From assembly GCF_900220975.1 (NCBI RefSeq), contig NZ_OBQD01000008.1, positions 186,001 to 250,000 of the forward strand: a DNA stretch of 64,000 nt. The letters are read 5' to 3'. Position numbers and translations under genes: made by a program. Origin of the DNA: Rhizobium subbaraonis. Its GTDB lineage: Bacteria; Pseudomonadota; Alphaproteobacteria; Rhizobiales; Rhizobiaceae. Of this stretch, positions 1-8,797 are shown piece by piece. Position 1 is the first letter of the stretch. Every line of letters begins with the position of its first letter. The notes below the pieces were generated by a model, which was not told the DNA's origin, made no database searches, and saw only the letters and a program-made list of their open reading frames with translations.

Positions 1-783
1 GCCCGCGTCCTGACGGTCAATCCCTACGCCGCCGCCTCGACGCGCGATTTCCAGCTGGCGCTGCAGATCGCCCAGCTTCAGGCTGCCAGCGAGATCGACG
101 CGGTGGCGCAGGCGGCGGGGTTCCGCTCGGAGGAGGCGCTGGAAATCTGCCGCATGGGGCTGGAAAACTATGTCGCGGGCGCCCTGCTTTTGCCCTACGG
201 CACGTTCCTGCAGGCTGCACAGGATCTGCGCCACGACCTGGAACTGCTTGCCGCCCGCTTCGGCGCCTCGATCGAGCAGGTCTGCCATCGCCTCAGCACG
301 CTGCAGCGCCCGGGCCTGAAGGGTGTGCCGATCTTCTTTGCCCGCATCGACCGCGCCGGCAACATCACCAAGCGCCACAGCGCAGCTAAGTTTCAGTTCG
401 CCCGCTTCGGTGCCGCCTGTCCGCTCTGGAATGCCCATGAAGCCTTCGAGCGTCCCGGCCGCATCCTGCGCCAGCTGGCGGAGACGCCCGACGGCGTTCG
501 TTATCTCTGTCTTGCCACCCACACCTCCAAGGGCAGCGGCGGCTTCCGTGCCGCGCGCCCCGAATATGCGCTGGCGCTCGGCTGCGAGATCTCCTACGCG
601 CCTGCGTTCGTCTACGCCGATGATCTCGACATGGAGAATTCGGGGGCCTTTGCCCCCATCGGCATCTCCTGCCGCATCTGCGAGCGCGCCGACTGCGCCA
701 GCCGCGCCGTCCCGCCCTTCAAGCGCCGGCTGCACGTGGACCACAACGTGCGCCGGATCGTGCCTTACGGTTTGGGGGTATGA
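1..783 (+). CDS. ScfR-type transcriptional regulator, C-terminal part (5' end outside window)
   Basis: The frame is open from base 1 to a TGA at 781-783, so about 260 C-terminal residues are present and the N-terminal helix-turn-helix is missing. The first half resembles the IrrE/ImmA peptidase-like domain of short-chain fatty acyl regulators. The end has the cysteine-rich DUF2083 signature: CRICERADC, then a PPF stretch and a VD...R...PY ending. Family members (PccR, RamB) sense acyl-CoA metabolism and control acetate, propionate or glyoxylate genes. The target gene is not visible, because nothing related to those pathways follows. Family assignment is firm; the regulated pathway is not known. 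Confidence 0.85.
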   Translation, partial: ARVLTVNPYAAASTRDFQLALQIAQLQAASEIDAVAQAAGFRSEEALEICRMGLENYVAGALLLPYGTFLQAAQDLRHDLELLAARFGASIEQVCHRLSTLQRPGLKGVPIFFARIDRAGNITKRHSAAKFQFARFGAACPLWNAHEAFERPGRILRQLAETPDGVRYLCLATHTSKGSGGFRAARPEYALALGCEISYAPAFVYADDLDMENSGAFAPIGISCRICERADCASRAVPPFKRRLHVDHNVRRIVPYGLGV

Positions 784-896
784 GCGCGTCGAAGCCGTCG
801 GCCTGGGCGACGCATGATTGACGCGAATGGCCGTTGTGATATTGGCGCTACGACGAGTATCGCACCGCTGCGAAGACGCGCTGGAGAAACAGAATC

Positions 897-1736
897 ATGC
901 GATGGGGCTTGCCCAAAAAGGTCGAGAAAGAGGCGAAAAGCCAACGGGTCGTGATCCCGACGCACGATAGCATCGATGATCTCCTGCAGGCAGGCTTCGG
1001 CTCATGCGGTCACTATTTCTTCCATGACAACGAACAGAAGAAATACATCCTGGTTTTCTTCAACGGCGCGATGAACCGCCAGTATCACTCGGAAACGCCG
1101 CTGTTCAACCGTTGGTCGTGGGGCAGCCGGTGCAAGTTTCCCGTCGTCTGTGTCAGCGATCCTGCGGTCGCGCCTTCAACAGGCCTGCATATCGACTGGT
1201 ATCTCGGTCGCCGGGATGAGTGGACCTTGGAGAGGGTCTGGGCACAGCTTCACCACATCAGGTCAGTGATCGCTCCCGAGGCGAAGTTCATCGTCATGGG
1301 CTCGTCTGGCGGCGGCTTCGCCGCCCTGCAATCTACGATGATGGGCCACGCCAAGGAATGCTACTGCATCAATCCCCAGATCGAGTTGTGGCGCTTTCAG
1401 AACCAGTCCCGTTACTTTGCCTCGCTCCGCAAATACAATGGTGACGATTCCGGCCAGATCCCGCCGGAGGATTTGCATCGTTTTTCCGTGATCGAGGCAG
1501 GCAAGAGCCGTGCCCATCGCGGGTCGGCCATCTTTTACGCGCAGAACAGCGCGGACGTTCCCCATGTCCGCGACCATTTCCTGCCGTTCATGACCGAGTT
1601 TTCCGCCACGTCTCACAACCGCACCAGCAAGATTCACCACATCTCCTTCCGGGATGCTGCTCTGAAGCACCTGCCGCCAAGCTATGAGCAGACGCTGAAG
1701 ATATTCGGCCAGCCGTTTAAGCGGTTGATGAAATAG
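897..1736 (+). CDS. Hypothetical protein with alpha/beta-hydrolase-like nucleophile elbow
   Basis: 279 residues, no signal peptide or membrane segment. The start is supported by a GGAG about 10 bases upstream. Residues 135-139 read G-S-S-G-G, a GxSxG nucleophile elbow preceded by a hydrophobic strand (KFIVMG), so Ser137 would be the nucleophile of an alpha/beta hydrolase fold. The rest has many aromatic residues and a WxxGRRDEW patch near 101-109. Such folds are found in Asp2-like or glycan-modifying proteins of surface loci, but I cannot assign a substrate. It stands alone between a regulator and a tRNA. A conserved unknown with an inferred esterase/transferase fold is the most that can be said. 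Confidence 0.7.
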   Translation: MRWGLPKKVEKEAKSQRVVIPTHDSIDDLLQAGFGSCGHYFFHDNEQKKYILVFFNGAMNRQYHSETPLFNRWSWGSRCKFPVVCVSDPAVAPSTGLHIDWYLGRRDEWTLERVWAQLHHIRSVIAPEAKFIVMGSSGGGFAALQSTMMGHAKECYCINPQIELWRFQNQSRYFASLRKYNGDDSGQIPPEDLHRFSVIEAGKSRAHRGSAIFYAQNSADVPHVRDHFLPFMTEFSATSHNRTSKIHHISFRDAALKHLPPSYEQTLKIFGQPFKRLMK

Positions 1737-1828
1737 CCCGGCAACCTGTTTCGACCGGCGTCTTGTCCGGAGGGGCGTTTCGGGCCGGCGCCGGTTGTCG
1801 TTGCGCGGAAGCGTAAAGCATTGCCCTA

Positions 1829-1857
1829 AAAAGAAAAACCCCGGATGACCGGGGTTT
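1829..1857 (-). terminator. Rho-independent terminator behind tRNA-Leu
   Basis: A 9-bp perfect stem (1836-1844 with 1849-1857) with a 4-base loop. Read on the minus strand it is followed by a T-rich run (TTTTTCTTTTT), so it ends the tRNA-Leu transcript. Its plus-strand flank (TTTCTTT) may also stop the gene ending at 1736. Confidence 0.85.
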
Positions 1858-1891
1858 CTTTAAGACGTCTTGAAACGTCTTCACAATGGAA

Positions 1892-1978
1892 TGGTGCCCA
1901 GAAGAGGACTCGAACCTCCACACCCTTTCGAGTACCAGCACCTGAAGCTGGCGCGTCTACCAATTCCGCCATCTGGGC
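1892..1978 (-). tRNA. tRNA-Leu (anticodon CAG)
   Basis: 87 nt including an encoded CCA (1892-1894). The acceptor stem GCCCAGA pairs with TCTGGGC, the D-arm carries the leucine-type GGTAGACGC, the anticodon stem CCAGC/GCTGG encloses a loop with CAG, and there is a long variable arm and a GTTCGAGTC T-arm. All are standard for class II tRNA-Leu reading CUG. Confidence 0.97.
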
Positions 1979-2079
1979 GACGGACGCGGATGTACGGGGA
2001 GCCGCCGTCGGTGTCAACTGGCTTTTTGAAGTTTTTGCAACGACATGCGATTTTCCCTCGGCTTCTCCACGGTGGGCCG

Positions 2080-3516
2080 TTACGCTTGACGACCGGCCGC
2101 CCATCGGCGGATCAGATCGAGGCCGTCCTCGAGCAGGCCCTGGGCGGCGCCCGCGTCTGCAGCTTCCACATAGCAGCGCATCTCCGGCGCATTGCCGGAG
2201 GGGCGGAAATGGATGATACGGCCGTCTTCGAGCGTCACGCGCAGCCCGTCGATGTCGCTCGTCCTTGCCGGAGTGCCGAGCGGTGCCAGAAACGCGGCCA
2301 GCGCCTGCGGGCCTGAGCGAAGCTCCGCCATCAGCGCCGCGCTCGTTTCCACCGGAAAGTTCTCGAGCCGGTCGGCGGCGGCGGCCGGCAGGCCGAAATC
2401 GGCGGCTACGGCCGATAGCGGCTGATCGCGTTCGGCGGCCAGTGCCAGAACCGCAAGCGCCGGCAGGAAGCTGTCGCGGGTTGGAAGGGCAGAGAGCGTG
2501 CGGCCGTTGACGATGCAGCTCGTACCCGTCAGCGTGCCGCCATTGGCCTCAAAGCCGACGACGGCCCTTGCACCGGCGGCGACAGCTGCGTCCATGGCCG
2601 CGATGACGAAGGGCGAACCGACGCGTGTGCGCCGGACCTCGAACGTTCCTGCGGCTTCGATGCCGGAATTGGAGGTGACGGGCGTGGCCACAACGTCGGC
2701 GCCGAGGAAGTTCGCGGTGATCAGGCCGAGCAGGTCCCCCCGTAGCGGTGTGCCGGTTTCGTCGGCCACGAGCGGACGGTCGCCGTCGCCGTCCGCAGAG
2801 ACGATAGCGTCGAGATCGTGCTCGCTGGACCAGCGCCGTAGCATCTCGATCGTTTCTGGCGAGACGGCCTCGGTATCGACCGGGATGAATTCCTGCGAGC
2901 GTCCGAGAGGCACGCAGTCGGCGCCGAAGGCCGAAAGCACGGTGACGAAGAGGTCCCGCGCCACCGTGCTGTGCTGGTAGATGCCGATACGCTTGCCATC
3001 AAGGGCGCCAGGTGGCAGCAGGCCGTCATAGCGCTTCAGGAACAGGGTTTCGGCATCGGCGGAGCCATCGGGTGCGACCGCTGGTTCCGCATCGGGGACC
3101 TGGCCTGCGCCGGAGAGGGCGGCTGCCAACTGCGTGATCGCCGCCTCGTCATCTTTGCCGATTTCGCCGTCCGGCCGGTAGAACTTGATGCCGTTGCGGT
3201 CGGCGGGAATGTGGGAGCCGGTAACCATCAGGCTGGCGGCTCCCTTTTCTAGGCCAAGGAGCGCCAGCGCCGGTGTCGGGACGGTGCCGCAATCGAGAGG
3301 CGCCAGGCCGGCCCTCCGCAGGGCGCCGGCTGTGATCGCGGCGATTGCCGGGCTGGACGGCCGGAAGTCGCGGCCGATCAACACCGTGTCGCCTGGCTTG
3401 GCGAGGCCGGCTTTCAGCAGGTAGCGTGCAAAGGCGGTGGCGTAAAGTGCTGCCGGCGGCCCCTCCAGATCGGTCGAAAGACCGCGCAGTCCGCTGGTGC
3501 CGAATTTCAGACTCAT
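2080..3516 (-). CDS. Phosphomannomutase (alpha-D-phosphohexomutase family, NoeK-type)
   Basis: 478 residues. It interconverts hexose 6-phosphate and hexose 1-phosphate for GDP-mannose and surface polysaccharide precursors. The start at MSLKFGTSGLRG is chosen because that is the family N-terminus and a GGAG lies 6 bases upstream. Visible signatures: phosphoserine loop TGSHIP (Ser101, the rhizobial variant of TASHNP), metal loop DGDGDR (242-247), sugar loop GFEANGG (321-327) and phosphate-binding loop RPSGNAPE (438-445). All catalytic elements are intact. Transcribed alone, towards the tRNA-Leu. Phosphoglucomutase activity cannot be excluded from sequence. Confidence 0.92.
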   Translation of the reverse strand: MSLKFGTSGLRGLSTDLEGPPAALYATAFARYLLKAGLAKPGDTVLIGRDFRPSSPAIAAITAGALRRAGLAPLDCGTVPTPALALLGLEKGAASLMVTGSHIPADRNGIKFYRPDGEIGKDDEAAITQLAAALSGAGQVPDAEPAVAPDGSADAETLFLKRYDGLLPPGALDGKRIGIYQHSTVARDLFVTVLSAFGADCVPLGRSQEFIPVDTEAVSPETIEMLRRWSSEHDLDAIVSADGDGDRPLVADETGTPLRGDLLGLITANFLGADVVATPVTSNSGIEAAGTFEVRRTRVGSPFVIAAMDAAVAAGARAVVGFEANGGTLTGTSCIVNGRTLSALPTRDSFLPALAVLALAAERDQPLSAVAADFGLPAAAADRLENFPVETSAALMAELRSGPQALAAFLAPLGTPARTSDIDGLRVTLEDGRIIHFRPSGNAPEMRCYVEAADAGAAQGLLEDGLDLIRRWAAGRQA

Positions 3517-3722
3517 CTCATGCTCCAAGTTGTAGTATGCTGGCGTCCGCCCGCATTTCATGCCCGATTTTTTCCGGCTTGTCCCGTCCTTCGATGCCGA
3601 AGGTCAGCGGCTTCTGGAACGGGAGCGGATGCCGGCCAGCGAGGACGATATGGCGCGTGAATGCGCCGACATGCCACGGAACTTGTCGAAATTCCATCTC
3701 TCCTAACGCACAGGGGGTCGAA

Positions 3723-4181
3723 ATGTTCAGGCTGCGCAGTTTCGTTTTCACCGGCGCACTGGCCCTTGCCGGCGCTCTCGTCTCGGCCCCCGGCGCCAGT
3801 GCCGGATCTTTCGTGCAGGCCGATCGGATCGTCGGAACCAAAGTTCTGCCGGCCGCAGTTGCCTGCAATGCCTATAGTTGCTGGAATTCCGGACCGTTCT
3901 ACAATCCGATCAACCGGCCATATTATCGAGCCTACGCCTGGCCGATTTATCGCCCCTACAGGCCCTATGCACCCTATTACCGGCCGTACTACCGGCCCTA
4001 TTCGTCGAGCGTGACGATCTACCGGCCCTATGAGAGCCCATACTATGCGCCGCGCGCCTACAGCGGGGCCGGTGCTCACGTCGCATGGTGCATGAACCGC
4101 TATCGGACCTATGATCCGGCGACCAACCGCTTTCATGCAGGCAACGGCGTCTACAGGGCCTGCGTCTCGCCCTATCCGTGA
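3723..4181 (+). CDS. BA14K family secreted protein, Tyr/Pro/Arg-rich
   Basis: 152 residues. A signal peptide (about 1-27, ending ASA) is followed by two cysteines, a low-complexity segment at 60-112 built of RPY, YYRPY and IYRPY units, and a C-terminal BA14K-like motif at about 119-147 (VAWCMNRYRTYDP then a YRACV ending). BA14K proteins are small envelope proteins with lectin-like or immunoreactive properties in Brucella and relatives. The ATG at 3723 is chosen because it begins the signal peptide. The tyrosine-arginine repeat is unusual in length and may bind polysaccharide or cross-link; that is inference. A small GC hairpin without a T-run follows at 4202-4217. Confidence 0.85.
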   Translation: MFRLRSFVFTGALALAGALVSAPGASAGSFVQADRIVGTKVLPAAVACNAYSCWNSGPFYNPINRPYYRAYAWPIYRPYRPYAPYYRPYYRPYSSSVTIYRPYESPYYAPRAYSGAGAHVAWCMNRYRTYDPATNRFHAGNGVYRACVSPYP

Positions 4182-4235
4182 TGAGGCAAGCGTCGCCTGG
4201 AGCCGCCTTCGGGCGGCGCTCGCGTGCTTCGCCTG

Positions 4236-4520
4236 TCAGTTCCTGTCGACGTGACCGAGATCCCGCTCGGGCTCGATGACGTCGCGCACCTTTTGTTTCA
4301 GTTCCTTGGGTCCTGGGAAACCGCCGTCGCGTTTGCGCTCCCAGATCAGTTCCCCGTCGATCCGGATCTCGAAGTTGCCGCCGGTGCCGGGAATGAGGGC
4401 GACCTCGCCAAGGCTGTCGCCGAACGTCTGCAACAGCTCCTGGGCCATCCAGCCCGCCCGAAGCAGCCAGTTGCATTGGGTGCAGTAGAGGATGGAAATC
4501 CGGGGCTTGTGTTCGCTCAT
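4236..4520 (-). CDS. SelT/SelW/SelH-family (Rdx) thioredoxin-like redox protein
   Basis: 94 residues, the normal length of bacterial Rdx proteins. The N-terminal strand is followed by the redox motif C13-T-Q-C16 in the frame ISILYCTQCNW, where animal selenoproteins have CxxU. The middle has GTGGNFEI and a later GGFPG, both typical of the family. Likely a cytosolic thiol-disulfide oxidoreductase; physiological partners are unknown. Convergent with the BA14K gene (55-base gap). Confidence 0.9.
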   Translation of the reverse strand: MSEHKPRISILYCTQCNWLLRAGWMAQELLQTFGDSLGEVALIPGTGGNFEIRIDGELIWERKRDGGFPGPKELKQKVRDVIEPERDLGHVDRN

Positions 4521-4718
4521 GGTTCAGTCCGCCTGCCTGGCTTTCGTCGGGGCCGATAGCGACGGGCTTATGCCCATGGCGCCCGATTGGCAATCCGCAC
4601 CGTTGAACCGCTCACGAAAATGTCAACTCGGTTCATCATGTTTTGTCGAGGTGCTGCTTGCGCCTGGAAAGCCGTCCGCGGACAAGGGTGCAGTGCAACA
4701 ATTTCGACGGTAACCCCC

Positions 4719-5168
4719 ATGAGTGACATGCATTCAACTCGCGACAGGCTGTTTCTTCCCTTCCTCGGTCCTGTCTATTCTTCTCTGAGCGAAAGTGCGG
4801 AAACGCTGCTCCGCGTCGTCGCCGGCCTGCTTCTCGTCACGCACGGATACGGAAAGATCCTCAACCCGTTTGGCGCAGTCGGTATGGTGGAAGGGCTTGG
4901 CTTCTACCCGGGCGTGTTCTGGTCTCCGCTTCTGGCGGCGACCGAGTTTTTCGGTGGCATCCTCGTGGCAATCGGGCTGTTGACGCGCCCTGCTGCCATC
5001 GCCTCAGCGATCGTCCTGGCTGTCACCGTCTATTTCCACTGGATCGTCAAGGCAGAGGGCATCGGCGGCGCGGAAAAGTCCATCCTCTGGACTGCGATCA
5101 TGCTCTATTTCGCGGTTCGCGGCGCCAACACCCAATCTGTCGACGCACGACTGGGCCGTCAGTTCTGA
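4719..5168 (+). CDS. DoxX family membrane protein
   Basis: 149 residues starting MSDMHSTRD. Four hydrophobic segments are visible (about 31-50, 60-80, 85-105 and 115-135), with the DoxX features VAGLLLVTHGYGKIL near the first and FFGGILVAIGLLTRP in the middle. DoxX proteins are small quinone- or thiosulfate-linked inner-membrane proteins; in most proteobacteria the role is unassigned, often linked to oxidative stress. An upstream in-frame start at 4587 would add a hydrophilic stretch unlike the family and is not used. Its 3' end overlaps the convergent receiver gene by 10 bases. Confidence 0.87.
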   Translation: MSDMHSTRDRLFLPFLGPVYSSLSESAETLLRVVAGLLLVTHGYGKILNPFGAVGMVEGLGFYPGVFWSPLLAATEFFGGILVAIGLLTRPAAIASAIVLAVTVYFHWIVKAEGIGGAEKSILWTAIMLYFAVRGANTQSVDARLGRQF

Positions 5169-5542
5169 CGCGGCTTTAGGTCGGGCATCATCCGCCCTAC
5201 GGCGGCGAGCAGGATCTCGTCGGCGTAGGGCTTCATTATGACCGGAGCGCCATCGACGGGCGCGACACCGGATCGGTGCACCTCCGATACCGAGGTGAAA
5301 ATGAGCGGTACGCCGAGCCTCTTCAGTCGCCGCACGCCGTCGCTGACGGATAGGGATCGCACGGAAAGATCGACCAGACAGAGGCTCAGCGCCGAAAGGT
5401 CGGAATCTGCCCATCGCTCGAACTGATTGGGCCGAATGATCGAAACGCGGCATTCAAAAGCTGAACTGATCAGGAATTCGGCATCGACGGCGATCAGGAA
5501 CTCTTCCTCCACGATTGCGATATGCGGATAGGCCTTGTTCAT
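5159..5542 (-). CDS. Single-domain response regulator (receiver only)
   Basis: 127 residues, one CheY-like domain and nothing else. Key positions can be placed: acidic cluster E12-E14, phosphoacceptor D58 in LCLVDLS, hydroxyl residues T83/S84 and K104 in VIMKPYADEI. It should therefore be phosphorylatable. No cognate kinase is adjacent; it is transcribed divergently from the Crp/Fnr gene at 5801. Such stand-alone receivers usually relay phosphate or bind a partner kinase. Identity of the domain is clear, the pathway is not. Confidence 0.85.
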   Translation of the reverse strand: MNKAYPHIAIVEEEFLIAVDAEFLISSAFECRVSIIRPNQFERWADSDLSALSLCLVDLSVRSLSVSDGVRRLKRLGVPLIFTSVSEVHRSGVAPVDGAPVIMKPYADEILLAAVGRMMPDLKPRQN

Positions 5543-5800
5543 TGCAGGCGTACTTTCCAGGGCAGAGGAGGGCTTGCGAGCTGGCTCCTTAAAAATGGGT
5601 GCAAGTGCGCCCGGGGCGGGGCAATGTCTCTCTCGAACGCGCTGACGTCATTTAAAAAAGACGTAGGGACTGCCCGTTGGCTGGAACCGAATAAATCGCT
5701 TTCGCGTTGATAGACGACATGTCTGCAACCGGGGAAGGAATGGTTTGATGGGGCTTGATCCAAACGTGCGGCAGCGCTGTCGCAGCCTGCGGATTCCAAC

Positions 5801-6562
5801 ATGACCGGGTCGTCCGCATCCGCGCCGGGCAAGTGGCACACACCGTGTTCCAAATGTCCGCTTCAGGAACTGAAGAGCTTCCGCAAATTTTCGCCGCGCG
5901 AGCTGGAATTCGTGTCCCAGTTCAAGGTCGGAGAGTTGTCGGTCGAGCGCGGGGCGACGGTTCTGGTGGAGGGAACCCACAGCCCGCACATCTATACCGT
6001 GCTGATCGGCATGGGATTCCGCTACAAGCTGCTGGAGGACGGGCGCCGGCAGATCATGAACTATGCCTTTCCCGGAGATCTGCTCGGTCTGCAGGGCGTG
6101 CTGATGGGAGAGCTCGACCACTCTGTCGAGGCGCTGACGCCGGTCACCCTTTGCGTATTCGAGCGCTCGAAGCTCGACAGCCTGTTTACGCGCCATGCCT
6201 CTCTCGCCTACGACCTCACCTGGATCGCGGCACGGGAGGAGCGGATTCTCGACGAACACCTGCTCAGCATCGGACGGCGTTCCGCACTGGAGCGAACTGC
6301 CTATCTTTTATCTTACATCCACCAGCGCGCATTGGCCGTAGGGATGCTGCACGGTGCACGCCGGACCATCCCGCTGACGCAGCAGCACCTGGCCGATACG
6401 CTCGGCCTGTCCCTTGTCCACACCAACAAGACGTTGCGCAAGCTGTCGGACCGTCAATTGATCCGCTGGCAGGACGGTGGCTGCGAGGTGAACGAGCCCG
6501 AAGGCCTTCTCAGGGTGTCGGGCTGGGAGGGCCTCAAGGAGACGGCTCGTCCCTTTATCTGA
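5801..6562 (+). CDS. Crp/Fnr-family transcriptional regulator
   Basis: 253 residues. A cyclic-nucleotide-binding-like beta domain spans about 25-130 (PGDLLGLQG at 91-99), followed by a dimer helix and a winged helix-turn-helix at about 165-230 with recognition region LTQQHLADTLGLSLVHTN. There are only two N-terminal cysteines (C16, C19), so it lacks the four-cysteine oxygen cluster of true FNR; the effector is unknown. Rhizobia have many FixK/FnrN-like paralogues of this length. Divergent from the lone receiver gene, so the 258-base gap 5543-5800 must hold both promoters. Confidence 0.9.
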   Translation: MTGSSASAPGKWHTPCSKCPLQELKSFRKFSPRELEFVSQFKVGELSVERGATVLVEGTHSPHIYTVLIGMGFRYKLLEDGRRQIMNYAFPGDLLGLQGVLMGELDHSVEALTPVTLCVFERSKLDSLFTRHASLAYDLTWIAAREERILDEHLLSIGRRSALERTAYLLSYIHQRALAVGMLHGARRTIPLTQQHLADTLGLSLVHTNKTLRKLSDRQLIRWQDGGCEVNEPEGLLRVSGWEGLKETARPFI

Positions 6563-6571
6563 CGCACGCCG

Positions 6572-7609
6572 TCAGACGACGTCCCAGTGAAGGGGAAACA
6601 TCGGGTCGAACACCGTCACGGGCCCTGCTCCCGTCTCGATCTTTGCCGGGTAGGTGACCGGCGTCTCGCGCCGCACCAGCCGGATCGTGTCCTCGTTCGC
6701 CGGCAGGCCGTACCAGGCCGGGCCGCTCAGCGAAGCGAAGGCTTCCAGCCTGTCGAGCGCATTCTCCTCTTCGAAGACGTGCACCAGGCAGCTCATGGTG
6801 TTGATCGAGGTGTAGATGCCGGCGCAGCCGCAGGCGCATTCCTTGAGCGGATCGACATGCGGAGCCGAATCGGTGCCGAGGAAGAAGCGTGCATCACCCG
6901 AGGTCGCAGCGGCGCGAAGTGCCAGGCGATGGTGTTCGCGCTTGGCGACCGGAAGGCAGTAGTAGTGCGGCTTGATGCCGCCGACCAGGATCGCATTGCG
7001 ATTGATGATCAGGTGGTGGGTCGTGATCGAGCCGGCGAGATTGGCCTTCGAGCTGCTGATGTAGTCGATGCCGTCCTTCGTCGTCACATGCTCCATCGTC
7101 ACCTTCAGTTCCGGCAGACGCTTGCGCAGCGGTTCCAGCACGGTGTCGATGAAGACGGCCTCGCGATCGAAGATGTCGACTTCCGGTGTCGTCACCTCGC
7201 CGTGGACGCAGAGCGGCAGGCCGATCCTGGCCATACGCTCGAGCACGGGCATCGCCTTCTCGATGTCGCGCACGCCGCCATGCGAGTTCGTCGTTGCCCC
7301 TGCAGGGTAGAGCTTGACGGCGGTGATCAGCCCACTCGCCTTGCCTGCCTCCACGTCGTCGGGGTTCGTGTGCTCGGTCAGATAGAGCGTCATCAACGGC
7401 TGAAAGCGGTCGCCGGCCGGAACCGCGGCCATGATCCGCTCGCGATAGGCTGCCGCGTCTGCAGTCGTGACGACCGGCGGAACGAGATTCGGCATGATGA
7501 TCGCACGGGCAAAGTGACGGCTGGTATCGCCGATCACGCCCTTCAGCATCTCGCCGTCACGCAGATGCAGATGCCAGTCGTCAGGTCGGCGAATGGTGAT
7601 CGATTGCAT
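6572..7609 (-). CDS. pyrC: Dihydroorotase (class II)
   Basis: 345 residues, full length for the E. coli PyrC type. It closes N-carbamoyl-aspartate to dihydroorotate, step three of pyrimidine synthesis, in the cytosol. Zinc-site residues are visible: H13-x-H15 in DWHLHLRDG, carbamylated K99 in [13 protein letters not shown]136 in CVHGEV, H174 and the catalytic D247 in LGTDSAPH. Convergent with the Crp/Fnr gene (9-base gap). Not next to pyrB, as is common in alphaproteobacteria. Confidence 0.97.
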   Translation of the reverse strand: MQSITIRRPDDWHLHLRDGEMLKGVIGDTSRHFARAIIMPNLVPPVVTTADAAAYRERIMAAVPAGDRFQPLMTLYLTEHTNPDDVEAGKASGLITAVKLYPAGATTNSHGGVRDIEKAMPVLERMARIGLPLCVHGEVTTPEVDIFDREAVFIDTVLEPLRKRLPELKVTMEHVTTKDGIDYISSSKANLAGSITTHHLIINRNAILVGGIKPHYYCLPVAKREHHRLALRAAATSGDARFFLGTDSAPHVDPLKECACGCAGIYTSINTMSCLVHVFEEENALDRLEAFASLSGPAWYGLPANEDTIRLVRRETPVTYPAKIETGAGPVTVFDPMFPLHWDVV

Positions 7610-7696
7610 GCGCTGAGAACTCCACGGCTCGATGAAAAATCATGCCGCGGGCATTATCACCCCAGGACCGCCGAAGGCAAACATTTTTGCCGGTCG

Positions 7697-8047
7697 TCAG
7701 GCCGGGCTGGTGCCGAACCGGTTTTCGCCGCGCGTTCCTTCGCTCGCATACCAGTAGACCAGCACGATCCAGCCGATCAGCGGAATGAGCCCCACGAGCA
7801 GCCACCAACCCGAGCGGTCGGTATCGTGAAGGCGGCGAATGGCGACGCCGAGCCCGGGCAGGAGCACGCCCAGTCCGTAGACCACGCTGAGGATCTCCCG
7901 GCCGAATACGGCCTGATCGACGCCGCCAAGCACCACGGAGGCAATGACGTTGAAAAGCGCGAACCACCAGAACTCCGGGCGGCTCGCACGGCCGGTAAAG
8001 ACGGCATACTTCGAAAAGACGGTAGAGACTGCTTCCGAAAATGTCAT
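7697..8047 (-). CDS. DUF805 family membrane protein
   Basis: 116 residues starting MTFSEAVSTVFSKYAVF. The family signatures are clear: FTGRASRPEFWW before the first membrane segment, and VAIRRLHDTDRSGWW between the second and third. Three or four transmembrane helices are predicted by eye. Function of DUF805 proteins is unknown. Upstream in-frame methionines are rejected because the family begins near this one. A second, divergent DUF805 gene lies at 46957. Confidence 0.9.
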   Translation of the reverse strand: MTFSEAVSTVFSKYAVFTGRASRPEFWWFALFNVIASVVLGGVDQAVFGREILSVVYGLGVLLPGLGVAIRRLHDTDRSGWWLLVGLIPLIGWIVLVYWYASEGTRGENRFGTSPA

Positions 8048-8170
8048 GCTATCCCCCTCCGGCGCCATAAGGCGCAGCCGCACACTGTGGTTGTGTTCTG
8101 TGAAATTGCACCATCTTGCGCCGCGCATCAATGCGGTCGGCATGGACGGCCGGCAGGAGGAAAAGGCGTG

Positions 8171-8797
8171 TCAGGCGTTGTCGATCGTCACATTCGCGTG
8201 CCGGCGGCATTCCAGCACCAGCCGCCCGTTTGGCAGGTCGTTACCGTGCGCCTTCGCACGTGCCACGTCCTCCGCAAGTCCATAGCCCAGCCAGCGCTCC
8301 AGAAGGCGCTTCTCGAGGACTGGCACGGGCGGAGCGAGCATGACGGAATAGTCGAACATGCCTTCCAGCTCCGCCCATTTGCCCTGGTCCAGCAGCAGGT
8401 AGTTTCCCTCGACGATGATGAAACGGTGCTCCGGCAAAACCACCCTGGCAGAGGCTATGGCCAGCTCGCGCGAGCGGTCGAAGACGGGGACCAGCACCTC
8501 CTGATCGGCCGGGCGCACGGCGCGGATGATGTCGAGGAACGCGCGCACGTCGAACGTTTCGGGGGCGCCCTTGCGGGCCAGCAGGCCTCGATCGATCAGG
8601 ACGGAATCGTCCATATGAAAGCCGTCCATCGGCAGCACCTCCGCCCGCTCGCCGCGGGCCTTCAGGGACGCGCGCAGTTCGTCGGCCAGGGTGGACTTTC
8701 CCGAACCCGGCGGACCTGCGATCGCAATCAGAAAGCGCCGGGCATCGCCGGCGCGCCGGATGATGTCCGACGTCATCTCCGCAATGATGCTGTTCAC
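8171..8797 (-). CDS. P-loop nucleoside/sugar kinase-like protein (uridine kinase / phosphoribulokinase family)
   Basis: 208 residues from a GTG at 8797, preceded by GGGAGG at 10 bases; an ATG seven codons in (8776) is the alternative. A Walker A motif GPPGSGKST sits near residue 28, followed by LPMDGFHMDD, the metal/substrate loop of uridine kinases, and FIIVEGNYLLLD as the Walker B-like strand. This matches the pantothenate/uridine-kinase-like group that includes FrcK of the rhizobial fructose transporter. Substrate cannot be told from sequence. No transporter lies beside it. Confidence 0.85.
   Translation of the reverse strand: MNSIIAEMTSDIIRRAGDARRFLIAIAGPPGSGKSTLADELRASLKARGERAEVLPMDGFHMDDSVLIDRGLLARKGAPETFDVRAFLDIIRAVRPADQEVLVPVFDRSRELAIASARVVLPEHRFIIVEGNYLLLDQGKWAELEGMFDYSVMLAPPVPVLEKRLLERWLGYGLAEDVARAKAHGNDLPNGRLVLECRRHANVTIDNA

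Noticed and set aside
4202-4217. Terminator after the BA14K gene.
   Set aside because: GCCGCC-TTCG-GGCGGC is a hairpin but has no T-run, so termination is not supported.
5742-5762. FNR-like TTTGAT...ATCCAAA inverted repeat before the Crp/Fnr gene.
   Set aside because: Symmetry is imperfect and spacing does not fit TTGAT-N4-ATCAA.
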